Assembly: GCA_039707465.1 (NCBI GenBank)
Contig: CM077644.1
Location: 139,670,962-139,734,961, forward strand
Direction of reading: 5' to 3'
DNA from: Rhabdophis nuchalis
Taxonomy: Eukaryota > Chordata > Lepidosauria > Squamata > Natricidae
DNA length: 64,000 bases
The notes beneath the pieces were generated by a model. The model saw nothing but the letters and a program-made list of their open reading frames with translations. It did not search any database and was not told the DNA's origin. Of the stretch, positions 1-18,501 are shown piece by piece. Made by a program: the position numbers and the translations under genes. Within the stretch, counting starts at the first letter, position 1; each line of letters begins with the position of its first letter.

Positions 1-247
1 ATGTGTTCAACTTACGAGTAAAATCAAGGGAATGGTGAAAGTAAATGGGGATCTACCATATCCCAGTAATGGGCATCTAGTCTTCCAGAAGTTGTGGAAC
101 AATAAATTGTAGCAACCATTGTCAGGCATGAAGAATTGGGATCACATTAAGTTCCAGTTAAGCTGATTTGTTTTTCATGCCTATACACAAGACTAGTCAA
201 CTAATGAACAGAACTGAATTGACGCTAGATAAGAACTAATGGAATCT

Positions 248-248
<1 letters not shown>

Positions 249-292
<44 letters not shown>
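249..292. repeat. (GT)n microsatellite
   Basis: Uninterrupted GT dinucleotide run of 44 bp. The same locus is 40 bp at 31712-31751 and 42 bp at 61654-61695, so it varies in length between the three module copies. Confidence 0.95.
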
Positions 293-294
<2 letters not shown>

Positions 295-2045
295 ACATTT
301 CCATCATTTGTGGGCACATAACAACTCCAGGCTGATTCCTGTGTTGACTTCACCCAGACTCTGCTTTTTCTACAACCATTGACAGAATTCCTAATAATGA
401 AGGATGCTGGAAAATGTACTTGAGTAAATCTATAGGGTCACAGATTGCCCTTCCTTGTGTACTGTATATAGTTACATAAAATATTTTAATATGCTATATG
501 CTATATAGAATATATTCTAGATTTTAATATAGAAATATTGTGTGTGTGTCTGTTATTTGAAAGCTATTTTAAGTTGCTACCATAGCATGACCACATCTAT
601 CTTAGTATACGTAGGATTTCTGAGCTCACGTCTTGTGGATAGAATCAGAAGAGGGATTCTGCCCCCTAGTGCTCCCAGACACTTCAGAAAGAGAAGGCTT
701 TTATGAGAACATAGGTGGGAGATTCATTTCTCCATTCCCCCCCTCAAAGAAAGTTATTTCCACCTATTATAGTACTGTTGTTTTTCCCTTATGTATGGTG
801 AGGTTTGATTATCCTTAATGGCAAATTCATTGATCACTGTAACCATTTTTTTCTTACTTACTTTTTCTGTAGTTTGGGGAGTGGCTTTGTCTGTCCAATT
901 GCAGTTTTCCTTTGCAGAATATGGCAGGATGGTGTGGTGGTAGGATTTAGTGAGCCTTCACTAGGCAACACATCCATTTTTCCAAGTTTTTCTGGTCAGG
1001 AAAGGGAAGGAGTCCAATTTTTGCCTTGGCTTGGAAGCCGAGTAGAAATTATGACTCTTGTTCCACTAGCTACAATGGGAGCAAATGATGCGAAAAATGT
1101 ACAAGATCCGCTTTTCTCTTCCATCTTTTCTCTCTCTCTACTAACCTGATATACAGCATACAACTCAGGGTAGATGTCACTTGGGGAAAGGAATTAAAAG
1201 CAGAAGCAGGGAAATTTCCAATTGCTAATAGATTTCCATCAAATCAATATAAGATGTCTTGCTAATACCAAGTGAAAAACAACCTGAAGCATATGCTGAA
1301 GGTTTGGGGGGGGGGTTTGGGGGAGAAGGTATATTTTAAACTTAGAATGATCTTTTCAGAATTCATGAAACAATAAATAATTTGGATTCTTTTTTTAGAA
1401 AGTTCCAAGTAAAGTTCTGTATTAAAATATTAAGTGAGGTTCTAGCCTTTGATCTGATTTAGAAATAGGCTGTGCAGATTCTCAAAAGCCTACAACATTA
1501 CAGTATCCAGTTTGGCAGTGTAGGAAGTTAGCACCCACACCCACCCCTATCCAAGAAAAAAGGAATATCCTGGGAAATATTGAAAAGGCAGAATATTATA
1601 TTTCCCTGGATGTGAAAAGGGAAAAATATGTTTTTAAAGATAAAGTAGCTCCCTGCAGCTTCCTGCCCCCCTCCTTTGTCAATGAGCCATTAAAGCCTGG
1701 ACTAGTCCACTCTACATAACAAAGATTGGTTGAGCATCAGCTCCAGGGTGATGGGATTAAGGCATGATAGTATTAGTCCTTTACACATCTCACCACAGAC
1801 TACCTGAGAAGAAGCAATGCTCAACCAAACTTGGACTCCAAACACAGCCTAGAGAGCTGCCCCTGCATGGCCTCTTGGGAGTCTGACAACCAATCAGAAT
1901 ACAAGCTCAAGATCAAAGGTCAGAGAGGGCATAGAGCCAGGAACTTTCAACATCTCGCTCTCTTTTTCTTCTTCAACCAACACCTGGAATCATGTGATCC
2001 CCTTTTATGTTCAGGAGCTCAACCCACGTGATCCTGTTCACCATT

Positions 2046-2161
2046 ACTTACTTACTTACTTACTTTATTAGATTTCTATCCCGCCCTATCTCCCAAAATG
2101 GGACTCAGGGCGGCGCACAGGAATTTAAAAATCTAAAAATACAAACAATACAAAATTCTAC
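2046..2161 (-). mobile_element. CR1-family LINE 3' tail fragment, only in copy 1 of module A
   Basis: Copies 2 and 3 read straight across this point, so this is an insertion of about 116 bp. On the - strand it ends in the same 3' consensus as the larger LINE at 8443-10775 (a block containing CGCCGCCCTGAGTCC), followed by a TAAG/CTTA-type short repeat tail. It is 5'-truncated to the extreme 3' end, which is typical of target-primed LINE insertion. Confidence 0.75.
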
Positions 2162-2892
2162 AAACCATCTTTCCAAACAGCCTCCAAGGTTCCAGTGTCT
2201 TTAGCCCCACTTGGAACTGAACCCAGAAGAACATTTCTCCCAATAGCAGGATACTTTTTAAAAAAATCCAGTACAGGTTTTGTGTGTATTTTAAAAAGAA
2301 AAATCTAAAAATATTCTCAGGAATGAAATGATTATATATATATTTAAATTGGTGTAGATTTAGCAATTGCATAGATTTTCTCTATTATTATTTCTCTCCA
2401 ATCTGGCCGTTTAAGTCTTTAGGCAAAAATTAATTTGAAAAGGTAGAAAAGCATAGTGAGATATTTCCAGTTTTCTTTCCGTTTTAAAAAGGTTGTGCAC
2501 TTATACCCTTTCTTTCAGGGTTTAGATTAAGCAGAACTTAAGAACAATAACAAAAAATTAAAAAAAAAACCAAAGCATAAACCAATAATCCACAATAAAA
2601 TAATAAAATGGCAACCCAAATAGAAATGACATCATCAATAGGGGCTCCAGCCTATCGGGATCTAGAGACTTGGGGCAACCACCAGTCTTGACAGCCTTTA
2701 TAAAGGCCAGCAGGATTGGAGCTGATTGTGTGGCAGGTTAAAGATATCCCACCAAAGCTTCAAAAACCAAGGCATTTTCTTAAGCGTGCCTCTCCCTCCT
2801 ACATCCACCCCCTCCGCCCCACGTGAACCTTCCTCCTGCATCTTGTATCTCAAAGGAAGACTCTGCAAAGGGGCAATAGAAGCTCTCGTGAT

Positions 2893-4430
2893 CAATGTTC
2901 CCTCTAATTTTTTTCCAGTGTGTGCAGAAAAGTATAGCGTTTGAGCGGCACATTTTCATGCCTGAGCACCTGAATTCTTTTTTAGCCATAATTGCCATCA
3001 GAGCAGATGTTGGGGAGGGGAGCAAGGAGGAAAAGGGTCCCTTCCCTCTCCCTCAGGCCCCCAGGAAGGAAGGGAGGGAAGGGACGGGGAGGGAAAGGAA
3101 ATGGGAAAGAAGAAAGGGAAGGAAAAGAGAAAGGAAAGGAGAAAAGAAAGGAAAGGAAAAGAGAAAGGAAAGGAAAAGAGAAAGGAAAGAGTGGAATGGA
3201 TTGATACTGCTCAAAAACCAAGTCTCAAGATCTCGTGGACCCCTTTGACTGAGGCAGCTTCCCTCATGTTACCCATGTTCAGATCTGACAATACTATTAA
3301 TAAAAATGCAAAAGTGCTCAAAGTCAGAAGGAATATTTAACATGTCTAACATTTGAAAAAATGCAGAATTCCAGAAGTTAGATGCGTTTTAGCACATTTG
3401 TAACAAGTAAATAAGGGATCCTAATTCATTGCTCAACTATGTATTCTTTACAAGGAATGGTGACAGGAGGAGGTACTTACCTTTTACTGTTGAACTTTGC
3501 CTTGTTCAGAGTATTGTAAATATAAGGCAAGCACGAACATGATTCAAATCTATTAAGCGAATGCTTAAAAAGTAAATTTAAGAAGAGATTTGTTGAAGAA
3601 CTAAACTCAGGGGTTACAATATTAGTTTAAAAAGGCATCTAATTGAAATCGTTTTGAAGTACTTACTTTTATTAAAATAATTACATTATAAATGAGGGGA
3701 GTGACCCAAATTTCTCTTGGCTTCTCTTTTCTCCACGACACATAACCTGTATTAACATCGAAAGTCATTTGAATGCTGCTACTAATGGAAAAATGTCTTT
3801 TTATATAGTTTACTACCACTTTTAGCTCATTGTTAAAGGACATTGTGATTAAAGGACACTGGAGCTAGAGAAACTAGATCCCAGTTAAAAGAAAAAGTCC
3901 ACAATACATGAATCTTCTTTGCTACTTCCAAAGTTGGAAGCAATTCTGATAAAGAGAGAGAAAACAAACCAAGGCTAAGAGACTAATTAGAGAACATCAG
4001 ATATTGTGAAATGCAGCCACGTCAGCCCCTATGTAAGAATCAAGAGCTAATCATCATTTCAGTTTTGTCGGTTTCAAATTTGCATTCATTCTTGGGTTGA
4101 ATGTAACTACAGCAGCCTCCAGTCTGGGAACAGCGTTTGACTTGCAAACTTCCGTCCATGGTTGGAGAAACGCAGGCTACAACCAGCAAATCGCGTTTCC
4201 CCAAGAACCAACACAGCCACAGAAGACCAATGGGAATTCTCCCTTCTGCAGCGTCATCGGTCTCCGGGCAGAGTCTTCCTTGATTTCACCAATCACCAGA
4301 TGGAGGAGAGAGTTCGGTGCAGAGAGAGAAGAGAGGGAGGGGGGATAAAAACACTGCGCTGCAGGTTGAAACTTCTGTGTGGTGGTTTCTTGTTACATCC
4401 GCGTCTGCGCGCAGCTTAGAGGGAACAGTG
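2893..4430. mobile_element. hAT-like DNA transposon remnant (copy in A1)
   Basis: The ends form matching terminal inverted repeats: CAATGTTCCCTCTAA at 2893-2907, and at 4416-4430 the reverse complement of CACTGTTCCCTCTAA. Starting with CA and an inner TTCCCTCTAA block is hAT-like. The flanking 8 bases do not match exactly here. In copy 2 the left flank TGGTGAT resembles TGGTGAT just right of the element, so a decayed target duplication is possible. The interior holds a purine-rich repeat and no transposase. Inference rests on the terminal repeats alone. Confidence 0.4.
3058..3205. repeat. Purine-rich (GGAAA)n-type low-complexity tract
   Basis: Almost pure G/A on the + strand, built from GGAAA, GGGAA and GAAAGGAAA units. 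It gives spurious lysine/arginine/glutamate-rich open frames. Copy 2 of module A keeps only the start of the tract, because the 905-bp deletion begins within it. Confidence 0.9.
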
Positions 4431-4803
4431 TCAGTGGTGATAATCTTGCACCTGGGCAGGAAAAAAGCAGTCTCTGATGTTCCTGAGATGCTTGGAGCTG
4501 GGAATAGGGTTGTTGCATGGTGGACAAAGGGCGGGAGAGACACTCATAGTGGGTCACCACTGCTAAGCAGACAGGATATTCACTAGATTGTTCTTGATCC
4601 TGATTCCCCCAAGAAAGCAACTATTCTTCTTCCTCATCTCCGGTCAGCTGCAAGAGGTACTTTGCTTTGCTATCAAGACAGCTTACAAGAGAAGAAGGTC
4701 TCACATAGAGGGGTAGCACTGTGAACTACAATACCCCCACCTCATCCTGAAGCAGGTGGGCAGGCTTACTGCTCCTTCCTCCTTCAGCCTTGGACAGGCA
4801 ATG

Positions 4804-11392
<6,589 letters not shown>

Positions 11393-14300
11393 AAACTATT
11401 CCAGGAAAAGGACAGAACAATCTACATTAGCTGTGTTTTGTTTACATGGACCACTTCAGATTTCAGGCTTGAGAGAAGACTTGTGTGTGTTTAAATAAGA
11501 CCTTCAGAATGATGAGAGAAGTACTGCAATCTTCCGCATGTAGATAATTCAAAAATTCCATTTTATATGACCAAAACAATTTGTGCAGTATATGGCAGGA
11601 AAAGACCTTGTATATTTGCACCAGAGAAAGTGGTGCATGATTTTGAAGGATCAAAAGGCTGAATGAATATCCCAGCCACAGGAGCAAGCTGCAACTATTG
11701 AGATTGACCGTTGTAGTAAACATTGTCCTACCCAAATAATGTGGATTCCTGATAGTTTGTCATTTGCTTCCCCCCCCTCCCCCAACTTGGTGGCATGAGC
11801 AAAGCAATGCAAGGTGACAAAAGTGCACTAATAGCACCCAAATTTCAAGTTCTTTGACTGCTATTTTGAAATTTCTAAGCGTCTTCATCAGTCTGTTCAG
11901 ACTGGCAACCATTCCCAGTGCCTCTGAGACCCTTGCCTCTTTTTATTATCAATAATGCTGTGGATCGACCATTTGTTGTTGTTCATGAGTAAATGGATTA
12001 GGAAAAGGATCAGCAACTTCTTTCAGTCTGTCACTTTAGGATATGGAAATCTTCATTCAGTGCAGAGTTGTTTTTTGCATTCATCATGACAAAATTGCCC
12101 AATGATGTTTATCATTTGGCCAAGATTTCTTTCAACTAAGTTGCAATAACTAACATTTGTCTATGAATCCTGGAGTTTCACAAGGATCTCACTCTTTTTA
12201 TTTGTACAGTATTCAAAAAGTGTAGAATAATTCTGTAAAGAGACATTCTTTACCAATTTTAATTCCTGTGATTAAGACTCACCTGGGTATAATGGTGCTT
12301 CTTTAGGGATTTTTTGTAAAAGCTGGAGTTGGCAGAGGAGTTTTTCAGCCTTCACACCTATCTGTCTTTGAAAATCTGAAATCTGGTTGTTTGATCTTGA
12401 AGTATCTGGAAACAATATCACACAAGACAACACAGAACACATCAAAATGAATTTGAAAGTAAAATTTATTTTGCAATACATTTTTGTCACTACTGCGGTA
12501 GATATCACAGACAATACTTTGGGATAAAAATAGCTTTTTCAAAACTTAAGAATGGATCTTTCAATGAGCTCCCCACTTCTGTTAAAGAAAAACACTTGCG
12601 CATAATTTTTTTCTGGCAGGATATATAAAATATGTGAATATTATTTATGTATATTGGAATCAAAATTCCTGATGAATACAGATAACACATCTTTATTATT
12701 ACTGTTGTTGTTGGTATGATTCCTTTTTAAAAATTCAGAAATTTAAAAGGCTGGTTGGAGTAGCCTTTGTTGACCAAGTTTTCCTATTGGCATATCTTTA
12801 AGGTTCCAACAATTCAATTATTGAGAAAGATAATTTAATGCATGTTACATATTGCAGTCCCAGGAGAAGATAGATGATTCCAGTAAGCACTGCTTATTGC
12901 AAGAGTGGTGCAGGTGAGTCTGGGAATCTGCCTAGCCCAAATTGTGTTGCATTCCATTGCGAAATCCATATTTTACATGGTTCTGGCCCACCTAGTTGCA
13001 GGAATTAATTCAAAACAGTATTGGAATCTTTGTGGGTCAATTGCAATGAACATGAAGTTGAATTCCAAATACCTGTCTTGGGTTGTGGCATTCATTTTAC
13101 TGTTCTCCATAATTATCGTTCACGTGTTCATATCCACGCTCTTCCCTCCTCTTCCTCTTCTCAAAATCAGTATTCTAAAATAGGTTTTTAAACCAAACTC
13201 ACATGCAGTTTGAAACAATATTACAGGATTGTAGAATTTGAAATAAATTTTAGTACTACTGAGTCTTGAATTGAATTGTAAGATGAAAACTGATGTTACT
13301 TATATTTATCCATATAAGACCATAGTATTTTTAGTGAAATCTGCAACAAATTTATACATGATATCAAAAATACTTATCTGCTGGAAAATAATATGCCCAT
13401 TAGTGACTAAAAGTTCTCAACTCTCATGGAATGAAATTTGACTTGAAATTAAATGAAAATGTCCCAACTATATTCTGTGAATGGAAATAATGGATAAAGC
13501 ATAATAGGATTGGATAATTATGTTTGAAATACTACATCACTATTTTTTATTTCCTTTAAATACAAACTAAATATTTCTTTTTTTACAGCATATAGGTAGA
13601 ACTATATGCTGTAAGTAGTACAATATTGTCTTAAGCATTATTACACAGAGTTCTTAAACCTAGTTGCATAATAGCATCATTAACAGACCCAATATTATTC
13701 TGTTGATCAGTCAATCTTTCCATTTTTTTACTTCCAAAGTTGTTTTTACAGACCACTGCATTTATTGCACCAGTTTTCATGTTGCTTCTTTTCTCCTTCC
13801 CTTGCTGATTATTAATGCACAAGAATGCAGTGATTATAAAACATGCAATTAAAACATGAATGTTATCTTTCTGGGTTAGTGCAGGAGAATTATAATTTTA
13901 AATTTATTACATTTCTACATTCTGCGTTAAGATTTTACACTTTCTTCTGAAGTGTTTTAAATCTAAAAATGCTTAGAAATTAATAAGCAAAACTTCAAGA
14001 TATTATGGTTCTTGATAACAAAAAATATTAAACAACAATGTTATTCAAGAAGCAGACCCATTTTCTCTTTTTTTTAAAGAAATTGCCTGAAGAAAAGACA
14101 GGCAGCCAAAAAATGGATTATTGTTCATAGTCTGCCTTCATTAGCAGAAAAAGTCACAAATTCCTAGTTCAACCTGCATCCTTGGAGACAAATTGTTCTT
14201 TAATTATAAGTAAATAGCCATCTTCTGCAAGAATTATGGGTTATTCTTTCCAACCCAAACAAATGTGTGACAGAAATTCTGTGACGGGTCTTGGGCTTCC

Positions 14301-14756
14301 CTCAACAGGATAACTCCGGAAACAGAACAGAACAACAATGATTCCAAACACTGAACAGAATGGAAGCAAATGTGGTGTTGGGGGAGAATAGAAATATTGG
14401 TAAAAAACAAAAAGGGGCAAATCTGGTTGGGCTGGGAAGAGAGAAATTCAAGGAAAAATTCTCCCATTTTTGAAGAGGCAGTTCTGGGTAGTTGTTTGAA
14501 ATGTAGCCTACTCTTCCATTCTAAGACCCCTGTTCCCCTTCCCAGTGAGGCAAAGTTTCAAGGTTGGAAAGAATTCTAGAAGCCATGGTCTGCATTCTTT
14601 CCCTACCTTGGTTAATTCTAGGAGCCTAGTATATCCATCCCTTATTCAATCAGGTTTGTTGAATTGATTTCAAGATATATACAGTATAATTAAGTCATTG
14701 TCAGAAAGGAATCCTGGAAAGATAATTTGAACACTTCAAGGTGTCTTTGCTTAGAT
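11393..14756 (+). other. Probable MAN1A2 3' UTR followed by intergenic sequence
   Basis: This follows the MAN1A2 stop codon directly. It is A/T-rich, has no long open frame and no recognisable repeat with clear ends. Long 3' UTRs are usual for this gene in vertebrates, so part of it is presumably transcribed. An AATAAA near 13241 is one possible polyadenylation signal, but the true end cannot be fixed from sequence alone. Confidence 0.4.
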
Positions 14757-14885
14757 CAGGGGTGTCAAAACCCATGTCTTCATGGCAGCGTCGTGTGATG
14801 TATCTGGCCTTTTTGCCCCTTTACTAAACTGGGCAGGGGCGGGACCAGCACGTGACACATGTGGGCCACGAGTTTGACACCCCTA
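14757..14885. mobile_element. 129-bp hAT MITE with 8-bp target duplication
   Basis: The ends are inverted repeats: CAGGGGTGTCAAAA on the left and GTTTGACACCCCTA on the right. The element is flanked on both sides by the exact 8-mer GCTTAGAT (14749-14756 and 14886-14893). An 8-bp duplication is the hallmark of hAT transposases. There is no coding capacity, so it moved with a transposase supplied elsewhere. Confidence 0.85.
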
Positions 14886-16084
14886 GCTTAGATAATTAAT
14901 CAATGTGTTCAGGTGCAAACACTATGCAAGGAAGGGGAAAAAAGACTGTAACTAAGCATTCACCACAACATCCAAAATTAAAAGTTCTCCAAATTGTCAG
15001 TGTCATATGAATCTCACCATCCTTTTTGGCAAAGCCAAAAAGACTGGTACATCTACTCAGGATTGGCATTGCTGGCCATTTCCAAGACCCCACAATTATT
15101 CTGGGAATCCTCTGTCAAATTCCAGAACGAGGGGCTCTGCTGCAGTCCCTAATTGCTTTTCCCAACTCTACTGCCCTCCCTACCTGACAGGGCAATGGAT
15201 GAAGAAAAATGGGCCATTGTGGATTGGGTCTAAAAGAGAGCGCAAGTGAATGGGCAGAGGCAGTAATAAAGATGTGGCAACTCCAGGGCGGGGCTGGTAC
15301 CTAGGGGCTCACCAGGTAGATACTACATTTGTTTATGCTTGTTTAGTTATGGCATATGTTTCTACGTTCCATGAGCAGAGCAGACAACGAGGAAAGAAAA
15401 CTGAGCTTATGGCATAATGGAGTACTGTATAAGCAGAATGTGGGTGGGCTGCAAGAGAAAATTGCTATTTTCAGCAGCATCCCAACATCTGTCACAATAT
15501 ATATTCCGTCAGAAGATTGCCTGTTCACCGCCCTGAGTCCCGCAAGTTACTTATTGTCTTCCTGTTCTTGACTTGTTGTTTCAAATCAGAAAGCTTAACA
15601 GCTCATAAATCTTCAACAAGGATTCCCAGAGGCAATTACATTGCAATGTAACAGGGTAATTTAAGAGTGTTCCAAACTTCTTAGTTAAAGGAGGAACAGA
15701 GACAGACAGAAAGAAAAAGTATCCTCCTTAGTCAGAATTAATCCAGTCGCTTTCAGAACAAACGGAAATGGCTTCGTTCTTCTTTATTCTCATGTTTCAA
15801 TCCACCATTTCAAAAGATTCCATTAATAGCAGAAACCGCTCAGGTCAATTAAATCCGCAGCTTATTTTGAAATTCCAGACTTTAAAAAAAAAAAAGTTTC
15901 TTAGCAAAGTATTACAAAAGCAAGATAGAATACCTTCCCAGTGTTACACTTTCTCTTTAAGAAATTCCTTTCCTCCAGAGCTCTTCCGCTGCCTTGTCCT
16001 CCCACGGCCCTTCAAAAACTTTTCCTTTGTATCAAACAGAGGTTTTGCGACCTCTGTGATTAGCGAAGCCAGTTTTCCAAACAC
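14886..16084. other. Single-copy sequence, nothing recognised
   Basis: No conserved exon, RNA gene or repeat with clear ends was found. A 116-codon frame at 15768-16118 has no recognisable protein features. A short stretch near 15530 resembles a LINE tail but is too short to call. Confidence 0.4.
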
Positions 16085-16155
16085 CGTCCCTCCAGGACGG
16101 TTTAGGGGGTTGGACTAGAAGACCTCCAAGGTCCCTTCAAACTCTGCTATTGTAT
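16085..16155 (+). mobile_element. CR1 3'-end fragment
   Basis: The string GTTGGACTAGAAGACCTCCA followed by AGGTCCCTTCAAACTCTGCT and a short TATTCTG end is the standard 3' terminus of amniote CR1 elements. The fragment is too short to show its 5' truncation or target duplication clearly. Confidence 0.6.
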
Positions 16156-16167
16156 TCTGGAGTCTGG

Positions 16168-16551
16168 CAACAGAGCTTCCAGACTCCATTAAGATGCGCA
16201 TATTGCGATGGGGCACAATTTGGGGGTGGCAGGTGGGGCAGTGGATGGGGTGCCCTGGCAGCCACTTCTTGGAGCCCGCTGCCCACGCTGCCAGTGACCA
16301 CGGTTTCATGCCCCCTCTCCAGGGCAACAGGACAGCAGAGCCAGTGCGCCGGGCGAAGTTTCTCCTCCTGGGCTTCAGGTCTGGAAGGTGCCTTCACCAC
16401 CCCTGCCCCAACAAGAGAGGGGAGGGGAGAGTCTGGCGCTTCTTTGCCACTGGCAGAGGTGCCGGGCACCCCATCCTCTGCCCCACCTGTCACCCCCAAA
16501 TTTTGCCCCATTGCAATATGCGCATCTTAATGGAGTCTGGCAGCTCCGTTG
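16168..16551. repeat. 87-bp inverted repeat with 210-bp spacer
   Basis: Left arm 16168-16254 and right arm 16465-16551 are reverse complements with only scattered mismatches; both include the core CCATTAAGATGCGCATATTG (inverted in the right arm). A third, partial, direct-oriented relative of the right arm lies near 16690-16760. The arms straddle the left boundary of module B copy 1. Copy 2 lacks nearly all of the structure. Confidence 0.8.
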
Positions 16552-17226
16552 CATCTCTCGGCTGGTCTTTGCAGGGGAAACCTTGCACAATAAAGAAAAA
16601 CTTCATGAGAAGTTTTTCGTTACTGCGCAAGATGTTTCCCTGCACAGCGCGGCCGAGAAAGAGGTGGTGGGGCTGCCAGACTCAAGTAAGATGTGTGCCC
16701 CACCCCACTCCATCCCTTGCCCTGCCCCACCTGCCACCCCCAAATTATGCCCGAAATTCTTACGTGAGGATTCCTTTGCTACCTGCGAACTCCGGGTGGT
16801 CAGTAGCTGAGCCAGCAAGCTGGCAATCGGCTGGCTGCTTCTAATCTGTCTCTGCGCCTGCACCCTCGCCCGACCGTGCTGCCCTCTTGCTTTTATCCCT
16901 GCCTCATCCGGACGCCGATGCTGGCCAAGAGAAAACAGAAAACAAGTCTGTAGAGGAGGGGGAGGGCACCTGACTCTGCGATGTGCACCGGGGAACTAGG
17001 AATGAAAGCATTCCTGGAACTGCCTGCCACCTGAAACACGACGCACTTGTTTGGCTTCTGCACGTGCCCTTCTTTGAATCAAGAGGGGATCGTGATGCTG
17101 CCGGCCAAAAATGCTTTCCTTGAGAAGGCTTTGAACGCCATTCCCCGGGCTGCTTCGGGAATCAGGCTCACCGCATGGAATCACCCAAAAATGTGACGCA
17201 CGGAGCGGGTGGGTGGAGCTACATTT

Positions 17227-17291
17227 GGAGTATAAGACGCACCCAGATTTTTGCCCTCTCTTTGGGGGTAAAAAGGTGTGTCTTATACTCC
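17227..17291. mobile_element. Short palindromic MITE-like repeat
   Basis: The arms GGAGTATAAGACGCACC (17227-17243) and GGTGTGTCTTATACTCC (17275-17291) pair at 16 of 17 positions around a 31-bp loop. This is a frequent interspersed palindrome in amniote genomes, though I cannot name its family. The second copy is at 46404-46468. Confidence 0.6.
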
Positions 17292-18076
17292 GAAAAATAT
17301 TTACATTTATTCTTTCAGTAAATCTAATGAGTTAAAACTCCAGCTTTTTTTCTACTACACCCAAACATGGCAAATAAATGTTAATACAGTAGTTCTCAAT
17401 TTATGAGCAGTCAAAATTACAACCTACCTGAAAAAGGAGACTTGGAACCAAGATTTGAAGTTTCAATGGTTGAGCCCCCATGTTCACATGGTTATATTTC
17501 TGGTGTTCAGTCACATTTATGGTTATTTACAGCATAGTGAACAAACAGTTCTGCTTAAAAACTGTAGCATATGTTTGATGACTGTGGTTTTTGCATTTAC
17601 GATAGCTGCAAAGACATAAAAGCTGCCATTACAAAGGATAACTATATGCAGGCTCCATTATGATAACACAAAGACAGCTTTAGTGAATTGTCTCTAAGCA
17701 GGTGTGTCCTCATTTCTCATAAAGTAGATAAGAACTCAATTTCACTCCTTTCTGTGCCTAACTGACCATTCTGTAAGTGAAATAAGTGATAACCACAAAC
17801 ATACTCTTTGGGTTTTGGCATCACAGTGAAACAAAAATTCAGTATAAAATGGCAATGTTAATATTTATGTACCGGTACTTATTTATAAAGTTGATTTTTA
17901 ATACATTTGAAAGGATATGAACCTGAACATAAAATTTCTATTTTTTTTCTTTACTGAAAATTCTTGATAAGTGTTTGCAATATTCCGTACTTAAGAGATA
18001 ATGTTTTTATTACGTTTCCATCTAGACTTTTCACACACACACACTTCCACAGTAGATGGAAAAGTAATGCACACAT

Positions 18077-18109
<33 letters not shown>

Positions 18110-18272
18110 AATTTAATTTTTTTTAAATTAAATCTAGATCATATTGTACGCAATCCACTAAAAATCAGTAGATTGTTTCCTGGTTTAGTTAAGCTTTACA
18201 GTTGTGATAATGTTAATACAATAGTAAAAGAAGAATGTTTGAATTCTTCACCAGATGCATTGACCAACTCAC

Positions 18273-18338
18273 CTGATGTCCCTGGGAGTGTTCCGTCCTC
18301 CTCCAGGACGGCTTCTGGAGAGGCATCAGGGGAAGCAT
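18273..18338 (-). other. Exon-like segment downstream of the nine-exon gene
   Basis: A 66-bp segment on the - strand with a pyrimidine-rich AG acceptor and a perfect GTGAGT donor, 164 bp beyond the stop codon of the nine-exon gene. One frame is acidic and Ser/Pro-rich, like that gene's tail (it reads ASPEAVLEEDG), but needs a different entry phase. It could be an alternative 3' exon, a 3' UTR exon, or a decayed internal duplicate. Copy 2 (48130-48195) has three substitutions in 66 bp, so it looks less constrained than the main exons. Confidence 0.35.
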
Positions 18339-18501
18339 CTGAGGGAGGAATCAAAGGCTATTATTAGTACAAACACTTTACACTTTCTGGAGTTAATTGT
18401 CATCACCCACCCTTAGTTGGCCCTGCATGGCACAGCTCCTTGCTTCATTGAGCTGCAAAAGACTCTTTGACATGAAGAATCTGAAGTTGATACCTTTTAA
18501 A

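Larger units (their letters stand above)
1..4803. repeat. Duplicated module A, copy 1 (older paralogue)
   Basis: This stretch aligns along its length with 31464-36003 and, as far as the window reaches, with 61406-64000. Homology stops abruptly after base 4803 (36003 in copy 2). Copies 2 and 3 are almost identical to each other. Copy 1 carries many scattered substitutions against them, lacks their CR1 insertion, has its own 116-bp CR1-tail insertion (2046-2161), and keeps about 900 bp (about 3108-4011) missing from copy 2. I see no convincing protein-coding exon in it. The open frames are short, show no recognisable protein, and are not conserved as frames between copies. Confidence 0.9.

Noticed and set aside
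4097..4620. Frames of 75-89 codons conserved between A1 and A2
   Set aside because: Conservation only reflects DNA-level duplication. The frames overlap in both strands, and none has splice or domain support.
16137..16863. Several overlapping frames of 115-216 codons on both strands
   Set aside because: They lie in a G/C-rich inverted repeat where stops are rare. No frame has family features, and all are destroyed in module copy 2 by the 307-bp deletion.
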